Notes under the pieces: generated by a model
Seen by the model: the letters and a program-made list of their open reading frames with translations, nothing else
Told to the model about the DNA's origin: nothing
Database searches by the model: none
In this document: piece by piece, positions 1 to 11,000 of the stretch
Numbering within the stretch: position 1 is the stretch's first letter
Layout: every line of letters starts with the position of its first letter
Assembly (NCBI GenBank): GCA_005656395.1
Contig: SRSI01000068.1
Span: 806,001 to 870,000, forward strand
Length of the DNA stretch: 64,000 nucleotides
From: Strongyloides papillosus
Lineage: Eukaryota > Nematoda > Chromadorea > Rhabditida > Strongyloididae
Reading direction: 5' to 3'
Translations under genes and position numbers: made by a program

Positions 1-813
1 ATAATTTGAAGATTATAATCTTATAACATGAAGTTTATAATCACTAAATCTTTTATACAATAAATAGACTTTAAAATTACGTAATCTATTCAAAACAACA
101 AAAAAAACATTGAATTGTCAGTTAAAATTATCTGATATCCTTTATCTTAAAAGGTATTCGGCACATAGGTTTGATACGAGAAAAAGTGTTAATATATTCT
201 TTTACTAAAACTATATTTTACCTCGTTCTAATATTTGATACTATTATAAAATATAATCTATTTTTATCGTACATCTACAATTTTTCTATAATGTATGTAC
301 TTCACACTTTAATTTCTATACATTAACACGAAATATATTGTAATTTAAATTTTATACAAAACTAAAAATCACACACTATATTAATTAAAAAATAAATAAT
401 AATTTTGATTTATATATAAAATAATATATTATAAAATTTATATTAAATGAAGGTTATGTTTATGATAAAACCTTATATTTTTACACAATTTTATTGGAAA
501 TGATAAACAATTTATTGTATTATCTACTTTACAAAAGTCTATTTTTCTTTTTATGATTTCGAAATATATAAATTGACGAAAAATTTTTTGGTACCTCTGT
601 ACTATCAAAGGAATATTTTAAATACATTTTTAATGATTTAAAAATCTATTTAATATTAAATTTAATGGGATTCTTACTCGCTATCAACAGCACGTTTTAT
701 TTATAACCTTAAATAAAACTTTATCAAATCATGTATGACAAATTTTATGCTAAATAATTAAATGTATTATAGATTCATATAAAAAAGATTTATGTTATTT
801 TTTGTATGCAAAA
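1..813. other. Intergenic, no gene seen
   Basis: Very A+T-rich sequence upstream of the ODR-2-like gene. No open frame with coding character, no tRNA arms and no clear repeat were seen. It probably contains that gene's promoter, but no specific element can be supported. Confidence 0.5.
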
Positions 814-1667
814 ATGATGTATTTTTTTAATATTTTTATAATATTATCCTTTTTGGAATTTCTTATTATGGGACAAAGATGGACAGAAGAAGATGAGGCA
901 CGAAGAATACAGATGGTAAATTACTCTTTTATTAAAAAAATTGTAAATATCATTTATAGATAAAAGACCAAGAAAAACAGATGTACGAAAAAGAAATGAG
1001 TGGATATCAAAGAAATAGTTATTCATTAACAGATAAAACTTCACAAAAAACAAATTACGAAGATCCATATAATAATTATGAGTCATTAAAACCAAAAGTA
1101 TCTTATAATACATCTCCAATAAAATACAATCCAAAACCATCAAACAATAATTGGTGTTACAGTTGTGCATCACCATACTCTAAAATAACACCAAACATGA
1201 GGCACGCAGTAAAAAATTTCTTAAGAATACGAAGAACATCCTATCCATTTGATGCAATACATGATAAATGTACCAAACCTGATGATCTTGGGGTTTTTAA
1301 GAAACAAGAATGTATTAGTTCATATTGTCAGACGATAGTTTTGACTGATCATGATACTGGTAATGTTTTTACCATAAGAGGTTGTGCTGAAAATTTTGGT
1401 GCTATAGATCCTAAAGTTTTAGAGAAAAGAGAGGACAATACATGCACAAAATTACATGATAGTTTAGAAATGTATGAATGTATCTGTAGAAATCGGAAAT
1501 ATTGTTATGCTGGAAGTGAAAGAAATATTCCTGATAGTAGTTATAGTAAAGTAATAGTGGCACAAAAATCAACTCAACTTTTAGAGGAAAATAACGCTAT
1601 CAAGTACACTAATAATCAATGGAATTTGCTTCTTTTTATTGGATTCCTCATTTATATGATTTTCTAG
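814..1667 (+). CDS. ODR-2/HOT-like GPI-anchored Ly6 domain protein
   Basis: Two exons, 814..915 and 960..1667 (44-nt intron, phase 0), give 269 aa. The start was moved to tandem ATGs at 814/817 because this adds a hydrophobic signal peptide (residues 1-19) in frame with the rest; starting at the downstream ATG at 981 would lose it. The mature part carries ten cysteines (100, 103, 138, 152, 157, 176, 196, 208, 210, 216) in a Ly6/uPAR-like pattern, opening with a WCYSC motif. The last 15 residues (WNLLLFIGFLIYMIF) are hydrophobic, as in a GPI attachment signal. Cysteine spacing is closest, by recognition, to the nematode ODR-2/HOT family, neuronal surface proteins involved in chemosensation. 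An AATAAA lies near 1767, and the gene converges on TRAPPC6 with only 110 nt between stop codons. The family call is by eye; the signal peptide and 10-Cys pattern are the firm part. Confidence 0.8.
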
Positions 1668-1777
1668 ACAATTATATTTCTACACTTTAATTTCAACATC
1701 AAAACAATTTTAAACATTTATACCATAATAATATATATAGATTGTCATAAAAAAAATATTTGTATTTAATAAAAAAA

Positions 1778-2399
1778 TTAATTAGGTTGTAAATGTATTT
1801 GAAATTTTGCTGCTGGCAGTACCTCTGTTGATGCAGTTACAACTGTTTTAACGTTTAGGGAATGTAAAGCACCTCTTATTATACCTGATGGAAGTGCTAA
1901 ATAATTGCCACTTTTAGATACAAATTGTTTTCCATGTGAGAAGTTCATTAGTAATGAAAATTTATTATCAAAAATAACGAAAATCCCCTGATTATTTGTT
2001 TTTAAATTATCAGCTTGTTTTGAAAAAACAAATTGCCAAAAATCTTTGCATATAAATTTCATTATTTCTAATGAAGAAGATAATCTGTTCGTGTCTTTTG
2101 AAACTTTTTCACATATCGTTTGCCCAATTCTAAATCCCATTGATTCTAATCGTGTCTCTACAGATCCCTGAATATATAATATGTTATATTAGGTCTATCA
2201 TAACTATATTTACCTGTGTAAAAAGTTGAGAAATAACGGGATCATCGTGTTTTAAAACTCCACTAACATCCAACTCCCCATTTTTTCTCAATGCCCATTC
2301 TTTTTTTTTCTTGTTTATTGATTCAACACATGAATTATGGTATTTAACAATTTCCATGTGTAGTAAATTAAAAGCTAACAATGAAGTATTATTTGACAT
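1778..2399 (-). CDS. TRAPP complex subunit TRAPPC6 (Trs33/Bet3 family)
   Basis: Exons 2399..2214 and 2167..1778 (46-nt intron, phase 0) encode 191 aa. The second exon contains strongly conserved TRAPPC6 blocks: MGFRIGQ, an EIMKFICKDFW segment, DNLKTNNQGIFV, GKQF, and GIIRGAL followed by a short C-terminal strand. This is a core subunit of the TRAPP tethering complexes, which act as exchange factors for Rab1-type GTPases in ER-Golgi traffic. The protein is about 30 residues longer than vertebrate TRAPPC6B (about 158 aa). The extra residues sit between the first helix (LLAFNLLHMEIV) and the SVETRLESMGF block and are Lys/Asp-rich. The splice junction falls just before that block and restores the family alignment, so the intron is well supported. 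Confidence 0.93.
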
Positions 2400-2931
2400 A
2401 TTATTAGTTAATTATTTCTCTGTAGAATTTGTCCAAATAAACAAAAACTATATCAAGCCGCGCCGTAATTCATTAACTGTATTAATATTTGTTTATATTA
2501 AACATTTTTACAAAAATATTTGGATAACTAAACAATTCTCAACGTAATGTTATTTTCTATACCTTAAAAAAATAATGAAAATTAATATTGGTAATTAATT
2601 AAATATGAAAATTATTGGTTATATGTTATTTATCAAATAAAAAATGATATTTCGAAATTAAAGTAATTTGATATTACTATTTTATGTATCATATTTTAAT
2701 ATTCAGAAGTTTCAAATTATTTATTTATTACCATTAAAATTTAGTATTTTACTCTATGATACAATTAAAGATCAAACATTATTTTTTGTATAAATTAACA
2801 TAAAAAATGTACCAATAAAAATTGTTATTCAAATTTAAATATTAATATATCTGGATTTTTAGAGATAGTTAGAAGAAATTAGGAGGATAAAATATTTTGT
2901 GTGTGATTATGTTTGGTTAGTTTTAGTCCAT
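2400..2931. other. Intergenic, no gene seen
   Basis: A+T-rich spacer between the acyltransferase stop codon and the TRAPPC6 start, both genes on the minus strand. It must contain the acyltransferase 3' UTR and the TRAPPC6 5' region. A 78-aa plus-strand frame overlapping it has no family features and runs antisense to TRAPPC6. Confidence 0.5.
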
Positions 2932-4299
2932 TTATGTTAGATTATATTTACATTTACATGCAAACAAAATTGCCCTCCGTATATCATCTTTCACTTTTTC
3001 TTTATTATCTTTTTTATAAATATGTTCACCACCCCATAATGATGGTGTAGTTCCTAATTTTGATGATATAATTTCAGATACTCTATAAGCAAAACCTGCC
3101 TCATTTTCATTTGCCTGTTTTGTAACTTTCGGTAAATAATAAACTTCATAAATGACACCAAGTGATGTTAATTGTCTTAACATTAAATGCCCAAAAATAT
3201 CTTCATACCAAAATATATCATTATATTTTGAATTTTGTTTGAAAACAACTGGATAAATATTGACATTATCAACAAAAATGCTCTTTCTAAATTGTAGTAC
3301 ACTTCTATTATTTGAACAATAACCTTCTGGGAAAATTAATATTAATGCCTGAGTTTTTGCTTCTCGTAATATTTTCTCCAAAAAACGCCTTCTCTCCGAT
3401 GTCATATGACGATTTAGCCAATGTGTAGGAAGTATACTACTAACGACCTGTTGAAACATCTTTACTAATCCTTTACCTTTTTGACCTGTAACTTGAAGAA
3501 CATTTTTGTCATCCAAATCGACATCCGTATACAGTGGAAAGACATCCGTAAATGACATATGATTTGCAGCAATAAATCCTGGTGCAAAAGGTTTATTTTC
3601 TCTATTATGGAATTTTACATAACTTCCAACTGAAGCTAACATAAGACTACATCCAAATTTTCCTATCCATTTCAATTCAAATGTCGTCAATTTCCTATAA
3701 TTTCCATAAGCCCATGAAGCTATAAATGAAAGGATTGCAGTTGTGATAAAGAGTACCCGAATTGGAAGTAAAAATGTAAATTTGTAAATTATAATTGTAT
3801 ATGCAATCATTTTTTGTAACGGTCCTTTAAGGTTATCTGGGTTGAATGGAGATTGGAATCTTTGGTATTCAGGGTGGTGTTCTAAAAGTGTCACTACATC
3901 ATCTTCTATAATTGCTTCAATTCCAGAAATTAGTAAATTGTTTCCAGTATCAAACACAAAATGATCCTTTTCTTTATCTTCTTTAAGCACTAAATTGTTT
4001 AAAAATGTTTGCTTTTCCTCTTTTTTTGAACATATTAATTTAAAATACTTCCTTGTATCTATTATATTGGTAAATTTCTTTGGATCAATATCAAAATTTG
4101 TTTGAGGACAATCCGCCTCCAGAAAATCATGAATGCAATCAATAATATAAAAGTACACTTCATTTAGGTAACTAAAATCTATGCTTGCAGCAATTGTGAT
4201 TACCCGAGTAATGTAGCATATGAAAATTAATAGAAGATAATCATAGATAACACCTAAAAATGATCCTTGGAAAAAAATCATTTTAGTTTTGATAAGCAA
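2932..4299 (-). CDS. Glycerol-3-phosphate acyltransferase, GPAT3/4 type (PlsC domain)
   Basis: Single uninterrupted 455-aa frame. Residues 14-35 form a first membrane segment and about 165-195 a second hydrophobic hairpin; a PlsC acyltransferase domain follows. Visible motifs are the catalytic HX4D box NHMSFTD (246-252), the FPEG box (323-326) and an IYPV block (348-351). The C-terminal portion (MLRQLTSLG, YYLPKVTKQANENEA) resembles the ER-resident GPAT3/GPAT4 group, to which C. elegans ACL-4 and ACL-5 belong. The expected reaction is acyl-CoA plus glycerol-3-phosphate to lysophosphatidate at the ER or lipid droplet. Length matches the family (about 430-460 aa) and both catalytic residues are intact. 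A second in-frame Met at residue 7 could also be the start. It is divergent from the Pmp3 gene with a 464-nt shared upstream region. Confidence 0.88.
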   Translation of the reverse strand: MLIKTKMIFFQGSFLGVIYDYLLLIFICYITRVITIAASIDFSYLNEVYFYIIDCIHDFLEADCPQTNFDIDPKKFTNIIDTRKYFKLICSKKEEKQTFLNNLVLKEDKEKDHFVFDTGNNLLISGIEAIIEDDVVTLLEHHPEYQRFQSPFNPDNLKGPLQKMIAYTIIIYKFTFLLPIRVLFITTAILSFIASWAYGNYRKLTTFELKWIGKFGCSLMLASVGSYVKFHNRENKPFAPGFIAANHMSFTDVFPLYTDVDLDDKNVLQVTGQKGKGLVKMFQQVVSSILPTHWLNRHMTSERRRFLEKILREAKTQALILIFPEGYCSNNRSVLQFRKSIFVDNVNIYPVVFKQNSKYNDIFWYEDIFGHLMLRQLTSLGVIYEVYYLPKVTKQANENEAGFAYRVSEIISSKLGTTPSLWGGEHIYKKDNKEKVKDDIRRAILFACKCKYNLT

Positions 4300-4763
4300 T
4301 AAAGCATTATATTATAAATATAATAATAAGCATATTAAAATTTTACTATAATTCTTTACAAATTTTTCATTGTTTTTTTATAATTTTTTTTATTTCATAA
4401 TTCAAAATTTTTTTCATTAATTCAATTTCATGATCTTCATATTTAAATACACTAAAATAAAATAGGTATCATTAATGACTAATTGATGAGTCTTATATTT
4501 TTTTTCCATTCAAACGTAAAAAATTTATCATAAAACCAAACCTATACATTAATTTCTTTATTTGTTATCTTAATATTCATGTGTGCTAATAGATAAGTAT
4601 TATTAAATCCATCATTATAAAGAGTTTTATTTGATTTGTATGACTCAGAATGTACATTATCAGTACTGTATAAACAAAGTATATAAGGAAATAACCTATA
4701 AAACAGAAATCATTCATTTTATATACAGTTTGAAATTTTCATACGTTATTTCTCTCTTAAAAA
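4300..4763. promoter_or_regulatory. Shared upstream region of divergent genes
   Basis: A 464-nt A+T-rich stretch between the start codons of the acyltransferase (-) and the Pmp3-like gene (+). It presumably holds both promoters. No recognisable TATA or factor site could be singled out with confidence. Confidence 0.4.
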
Positions 4764-5006
4764 ATGGGTTGCAGTCAAGATGTATTTATGATTATTATCT
4801 GTATAATATTTCCTGTAAGTTTTTAAATTTTCTTTTATTATCGTTAAATTATTTTTAAGCCTCTTGCTGTTGGATTAGTTGATGGATGTGGTTGTCATTT
4901 ACTTATAAACATTTTACTATGTTGTCTTGCCTGGCTTCCAGGTATAATACATGCCTTTTGGAGAACTCTTTGCGTTGATGATCATTGTAGACATCATCAT
5001 TGTTAA
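4764..5006 (+). CDS. Pmp3/UPF0057 family small membrane protein
   Basis: Two short exons, 4764..4814 and 4860..5006 (45-nt intron, gtaagt/tttttaag, phase 0), encode 65 aa. The family signature is clear across the junction: FPPLAVGL, a Cys-Gly-Cys turn, NILLCCLAWLPG, and IIHAFW. Two transmembrane segments (about 8-24 and 31-49) form the usual hairpin. Pmp3 proteins sit in the plasma or endomembrane and affect membrane potential and cation tolerance in fungi and plants; their animal role is poorly known. Unusual here are nine cysteines and a C-terminal tail CVDDHCRHHHC that looks able to bind metal; this tail is not part of the core domain. An AATAAA lies near 5096. The frame is too short to be found without joining the two exons. 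Confidence 0.87.
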
Positions 5007-8000
5007 TAAGAATTATTGATATAATTTCATATGTGTACAATATCTACTGATATCTTTTTATCCTAGTTAAAATGTTATCCTCATTTAAATTTATCAATAA
5101 AAGAAAAATAACGAAATATAAATGTGAAAGATAGAATTTTAATCGAATATGTCAATTTATAAATTAATACAATAAAATTTATATCATTAATTTTGTTAAT
5201 GATAACAACATTTTGATATCAGAAATTATTTTTTACTATTTCATTTAATATTGAAATCAATGTACAATATTAGAAATGAAGTTTTAATTATGCAGAATAA
5301 TATTAATACATTTATTCCTTACATAAATATTTATTTATAAATATTCTGCACCTCTTTAGTGTAGAAAAGGACATTAAACATCAATGATATAATAGATTTA
5401 AATAGAAAAAATTTACACAAATTTCTTTAGAATATTAACAAATAAAAATAATTTATAAAATCAAAGACTAAAAGTTGATGTAGTTAACATTTAAAATTTG
5501 TTTATTGTAAAAATTTTTATAAATGTCTTAAAAAGTGTTTAAAATGAATGATGGAAAAATGCCTGCTATAAAGGAAATTTTATAATGTAAAATCTTTATG
5601 TCCAATAAAAAATTAGATGGCTTGTTTTTTCTTCAATGTTAAAGTACATAACTTTTTTCATTAGTGTTATTATAATTCAGTATCTTAATTTATTTTCCCA
5701 TAATGATACTTAATTTTCTTTAACAATATTAAGTAAATCAACAAAACTTCTTCAATTGTAGAAAAAAAGTACATCCTATTTCACTTCTTGTAAATTATCA
5801 AATGCATTAGATTATCTAAAAAGATACGATTGCCAGTAATATTTATTGTTCATTAAAACACAATAATATTGTCCTCTAGCAACGATATTTTTATACAATT
5901 ATAAATAAAATTTATGTATATTTATTTTTGGTACGTTTATAATTACTAAATATTAGAGAATAGGTTTTATCTTTCAATGGAAACAAATTAATGCAACATT
6001 TAATTAAAATAAATGAGTTACATTAATTGGGTAATTATTTACACTAATGACAGATTTAATGTATGGATATGGGGAAGATGTTAGCTGTTTTGAACAAAGA
6101 AAAGATAAATCGAAATTATTCAATCATATTTAGTGTTAAAAAAACAATTACAGCTAATTAGTTTTCCATAATCTGAAGAAAAAACTTTACAAGCATTTTA
6201 ATAATTACACCAGATATCATTAATACAGTTTTACAAAATCTTATTATCATTTTAAATTTATTAAACTGCTTAAAATATTTTTTACTTTACGATGAAAAAC
6301 ATAATTTATTTATAATTTATGTTTAGAAATTGAATCATTTTCCATAGTTCCCTCACACATTAATTAAGCTTATATATTACAAAAAAAATTCATTTAATTA
6401 TAGTCTGCATGCATCGAAAAATCCTAATCAAGTAGACAACCTACCAAACTTCCAATACAAAACTACTTTCAATCAGGAAATGAATTATTAAAATAACGAA
6501 AAGGAAATTAGTTGTTAAGCGTCTTTTATCAGTTACTGTTTTTAATGAAATAAAGTTTTTTCTTTCGGAGCTCAGTCAGAGGCACATATTAAAGTCATTC
6601 GCTTGTCAGAAACACGGACCAGTGCAATCAATCATTGCTCCACGAAGAACTAACTCACTTGAAATAGACATACATGCAAAGTTACAATAAACTCGGCATT
6701 TGTGTACCTTTCTTGTGAGAAAGAACTTGCTGTTAAACATTTATTACTACAATGAATGTATAATCACTTCTAATATCAGTTGGGTTATAGTATGTTTTAT
6801 TCAACCAGTAGTATGTAATAAATATATCTCATTTAATCATAAAAGTGTTACCTCTGTATATTTTATTGAAAATATATTAAATATTAATCATTAAATATTA
6901 TTCAAATATTAATTTTTATTTTATTGTTGTAATTAAATTAATTTTTCTAATAAAACTTTATCTAATGATAACCTTTAATAAAATAATCTGCAAATATTAT
7001 TTGCAAAATTTACCTATTTGTACTTTTTTTATTATTTGATTATATCGTTATCGAATTTTGTATAGTAGTATTTTGTATAAATATTTTTTCAACTTGAGTT
7101 TTTATGATTTAAAAAATACTTTTTTTCTAACTTTTTTGGTTATAAAATTTTTAACCACTCATATAATATTTTTTATCAGCCCCTACCTTATATGCGTATG
7201 AAAGTATTGTTTGAAAAAAAAGTTTAATCTTTTCCAATTTTTATCATACTGCTTTATAATAATTCATGCCAACATATTTTATATTCAAGTTAATAAAAAC
7301 TAAGTACGTTATTATTACAACAGCATATTTCGATTAAAAATTACAATTGTATACATAATAACATAACTGTGAGGCTTTTTATCTCACAAAAGCCGTCTAT
7401 ATATCTTCTGGGCTTCTGTGCCTTTTTACAAGCAAATTGTATGGGTGAATAAAGTAATAAATGTATGTACTATTTTATACATTAAATTTATGTAAGGATA
7501 AAAACACAATATTTGATAGTAACATGCTTTATTTTCAATTATTAAATTTAATAAAAAGTTAAATACATAAAAATTAAATGGTAATACGATGTGATTAATT
7601 GAGGTGATAAGTCCAATTACGATTACTTACTTAAATATAAGTTACCGAAATCACTGTGACATTTTAGTAATGAGTTAAGAGAATGGATATTAAGATAAAA
7701 TCTTTAATGGAAAAGTAATGTTGTTGTTAATATTTTTTCATGATTGCTGTATACATTGACTAATGGTCCATACAATTTGTAAAATCTTAGTATTTTTTGT
7801 AACTGCGTGGGAAATTATAAAAGATGGCATAATGTTAAAAGAAAGCTTGTAAATATTTTAAAGTTAACTAGTGATAATGAAAAGAATGGTTTGATAAATG
7901 TTAAAATAGTTTATATATTTTGTAAAATAAACATTTTATTCTTTACTTAAATGGTACTCAGAAAAGAGAAAAGCATATTTGAAAATTACATTATTATGTG

Positions 8001-11000
8001 ATTCTATCCTAGGCAAAAATATCATTTGTCATTCATTTAATATAAAAATAATAAAATATAGTCAAAGTACAGTGAAATTATGTATTTTGCAAAATTTCTA
8101 TTTACAGTTATTGTGATAGAGTATAAAATAACTATATAATTTTTTTGTCATATTATCATGTTCCTTATTCTCCAATTTCATGTTACTGTATAATAAATAT
8201 CTTTTCTTGTAGTTGTATTATCATAACTCACTTATTGAAATTAAATTCTCCTTTTGCCATCATGTATTATTTATTTATTGTAGACAGCAAACAAAATTTA
8301 CCTGAAACGATAAAAGACTTTATCATAAATTTAGTGTACCGTATGAAATATTTTTGAAAATGCACTTAACTGTTTGGTAAGTCTTTATTAATATATGGGC
8401 GGTAGTGATATAGTATTTCGCATGATTGAATTTGCTAAATAAATTTTGGAATTCAAATTATTATTTTCTTGAGATATACATTGCTTAATCTTAATTTTCT
8501 TATGTTTTCGATTGATTTTTTATTGTTAATAAAATTTCACTAATAATTGTATTTTAATATATAATTTATATTATTACTATATAACTATTCCTATAATATT
8601 ATCAATAAACAGTTTTTTTCGTTGATTACATCCAACACTCTTTTATATTCTTATCACAATTTAGCATACTCTTTATATTTTATTGTGTACACCAATCTGG
8701 CATCAATTTTAAAATGTACGTCATTGGTCTTCAGTAACCTGCACTTACAAAATTTATAAACTGCCCTTTCAAAAATAGGAAGCTGTAATGTACATTTCAT
8801 TGATAATATCCTTAAGCATATTGACAACCATTAACAGTTTTGTGATAACTCACATGCTCATATCTCACTTCTGTCTTTTCTTTCTTTTCAAATTACTGTC
8901 AGCTTCACTTATTTTGACATTTACAATTCTTTTCTTTCTTGTACTCCACATGAAACCGGAACCCTGTTAAATTGTCCAATGCATAAATATTTTTATAAGG
9001 CGGACAACAGGTATTTAAGAGTTTTAACCAAAATCAACTAAACTTTCTGGCAAAATGTAAATATCCGGTGTTGTAGTGGAACAATTTTTATCTACAATCT
9101 TGGCGTAGAATAATTTTGTATGTTAGCTTAATGTAATGGGAATATTATTAATGTTTATTACTACCAATAGAATATTTATATTACCTGAAGACGTAATTAT
9201 AAATTTTGTTCAATAATGTACTAAATATTTAACAGTAATTCTAAATGAAATGCTTTTAGAATTGTCTTCTCTTCACATTTATATTTTATACAACTTTAAT
9301 ATTAATATTTTCTGCTTGTCAAATTACTTAAAAATAATAATAATATTCCCAAATTAAAGCAATACGTTGTTTTAACTATTAACAGATAAATCATAACTTT
9401 ATTTATTTAGAAAATTTTTTGTATTTCATTTTGTGCCAATTATGTGTATAAGATATAAAAAATCTTCATTATTACACACCTGCATTAAAATAACTTTACT
9501 AATTCTTTTAAAAAGTTCATTTTCTCAACAGTATACTTGAATCTAAAATTTTGATATATATTTACTTTACTAAAATATTGGCTTTTGTTAATTTTTAGAA
9601 TTTTACCTTTTAATAAATTTTATTAATAAAAGCTTTCTATTATAATACACTCATATTTGTATAAAATATATCAAAAGATATATTATAAAATAGGACTCCA
9701 AAGTATATTGTTTTGCTAAAATAGATATTATTTATAAATATTCATATTAACTTTAATTTATAGCATACAGTTATATCAATTTTATTAATGTATAGACATA
9801 ATAATATATATTTTGTTAATTTTTAATGCATACAAACAAATAGGTAAGTTCATTCTTCCTCAATATAATAAAGTATAAAAATAAAATATTAAAAAATGTT
9901 GTATTCATTTAAAAGTTTGTCTTTTGATCATCACATAAGTTATTCTTACATAACGTCAATCTTCATTTTTCATTGTTTATATTTTTCTGTTTCCTTTAAT
10001 ATATTTAATTTTATAAGAAAATGATTTTAAAATGAAAAATATTTACATTTTAACTATTGTCTTTCTAGTTATTTTATTTTGTGCCATTATCTGATCAATG
10101 TTAATATTTTTAAACTAGATATTTTGTATATGAGGAAGACACCAGTATAATGTAATTAAGTGGTGAATGTACAATGTTTTTGAGTAATGTACAATATAAT
10201 ATAAAGCTTATCACTACATAAACAGTTTGTTCTTACAAATGAAATTTAAAAATGATATATTTTTAGTATATATTTTTGAAGCTTTCTTCGTATAATTTTA
10301 GTAATGATGAATAAGGTCTTTTTATATAATGGCATATATCTTCTAATGATGTTGATATCCAATTCATTCTAATAAATAATTATAAAGTATTCTGTAAATT
10401 TTTTCCTATCTAAATACAATTATTTGTAATATTTCTAATAAATAATTCTTCTTAATAAAATAGATCATTATTATAATTTACAGTATAACATTTATTGCAA
10501 AAAAAATAAATGATGAATCATAAAGAATAAATCATATTATTATACATTATTATTTTAAAAGCTGATATTTTATTCTTTCATAGATTAAATTTAATTCTTT
10601 AAAACACTTTTTTATTTATTATTAAAAAATTTAATTGTCGATAAATATATTTTGAGAAAAAAAATTAATAATTTTATTTATCAACAAAAAACCAGATAAA
10701 ATAGTACTTTTAATAAATTAAGCGCATGATAAATCTAAGAGAAAAATATTGAAGAATCTTAAGATATAAATTATTATTATTAATCAAATGCACTTTCTTA
10801 AACCGTTATAAAATATATAGTTGTTTAAGAACTGCACAACAACTTATAAAAAATCATAATGTAATATTTAAAAAAAATAATATTCCCATAAAAAGGCTTT
10901 TAAATGCTAGGACATCTTTTAATTGTAAATCATATTTCTTTTCAATTAGTATTATTAAAGGAAGTTAAATATTTTTTATTACGACTAAAACAATTTCTAA

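Noticed and set aside
844..1176. Minus-strand 110-aa open frame
   Set aside because: It runs antisense to the Ly6 gene, has no family features, and mirrors A+T-biased codons of the real gene.
6700..8970. Open frames of 60-70 aa at 6700, 8145 and 8788 (+)
   Set aside because: They are hydrophobic by A+T composition, with no domain, no splice partner and no codon bias like real genes in the window.
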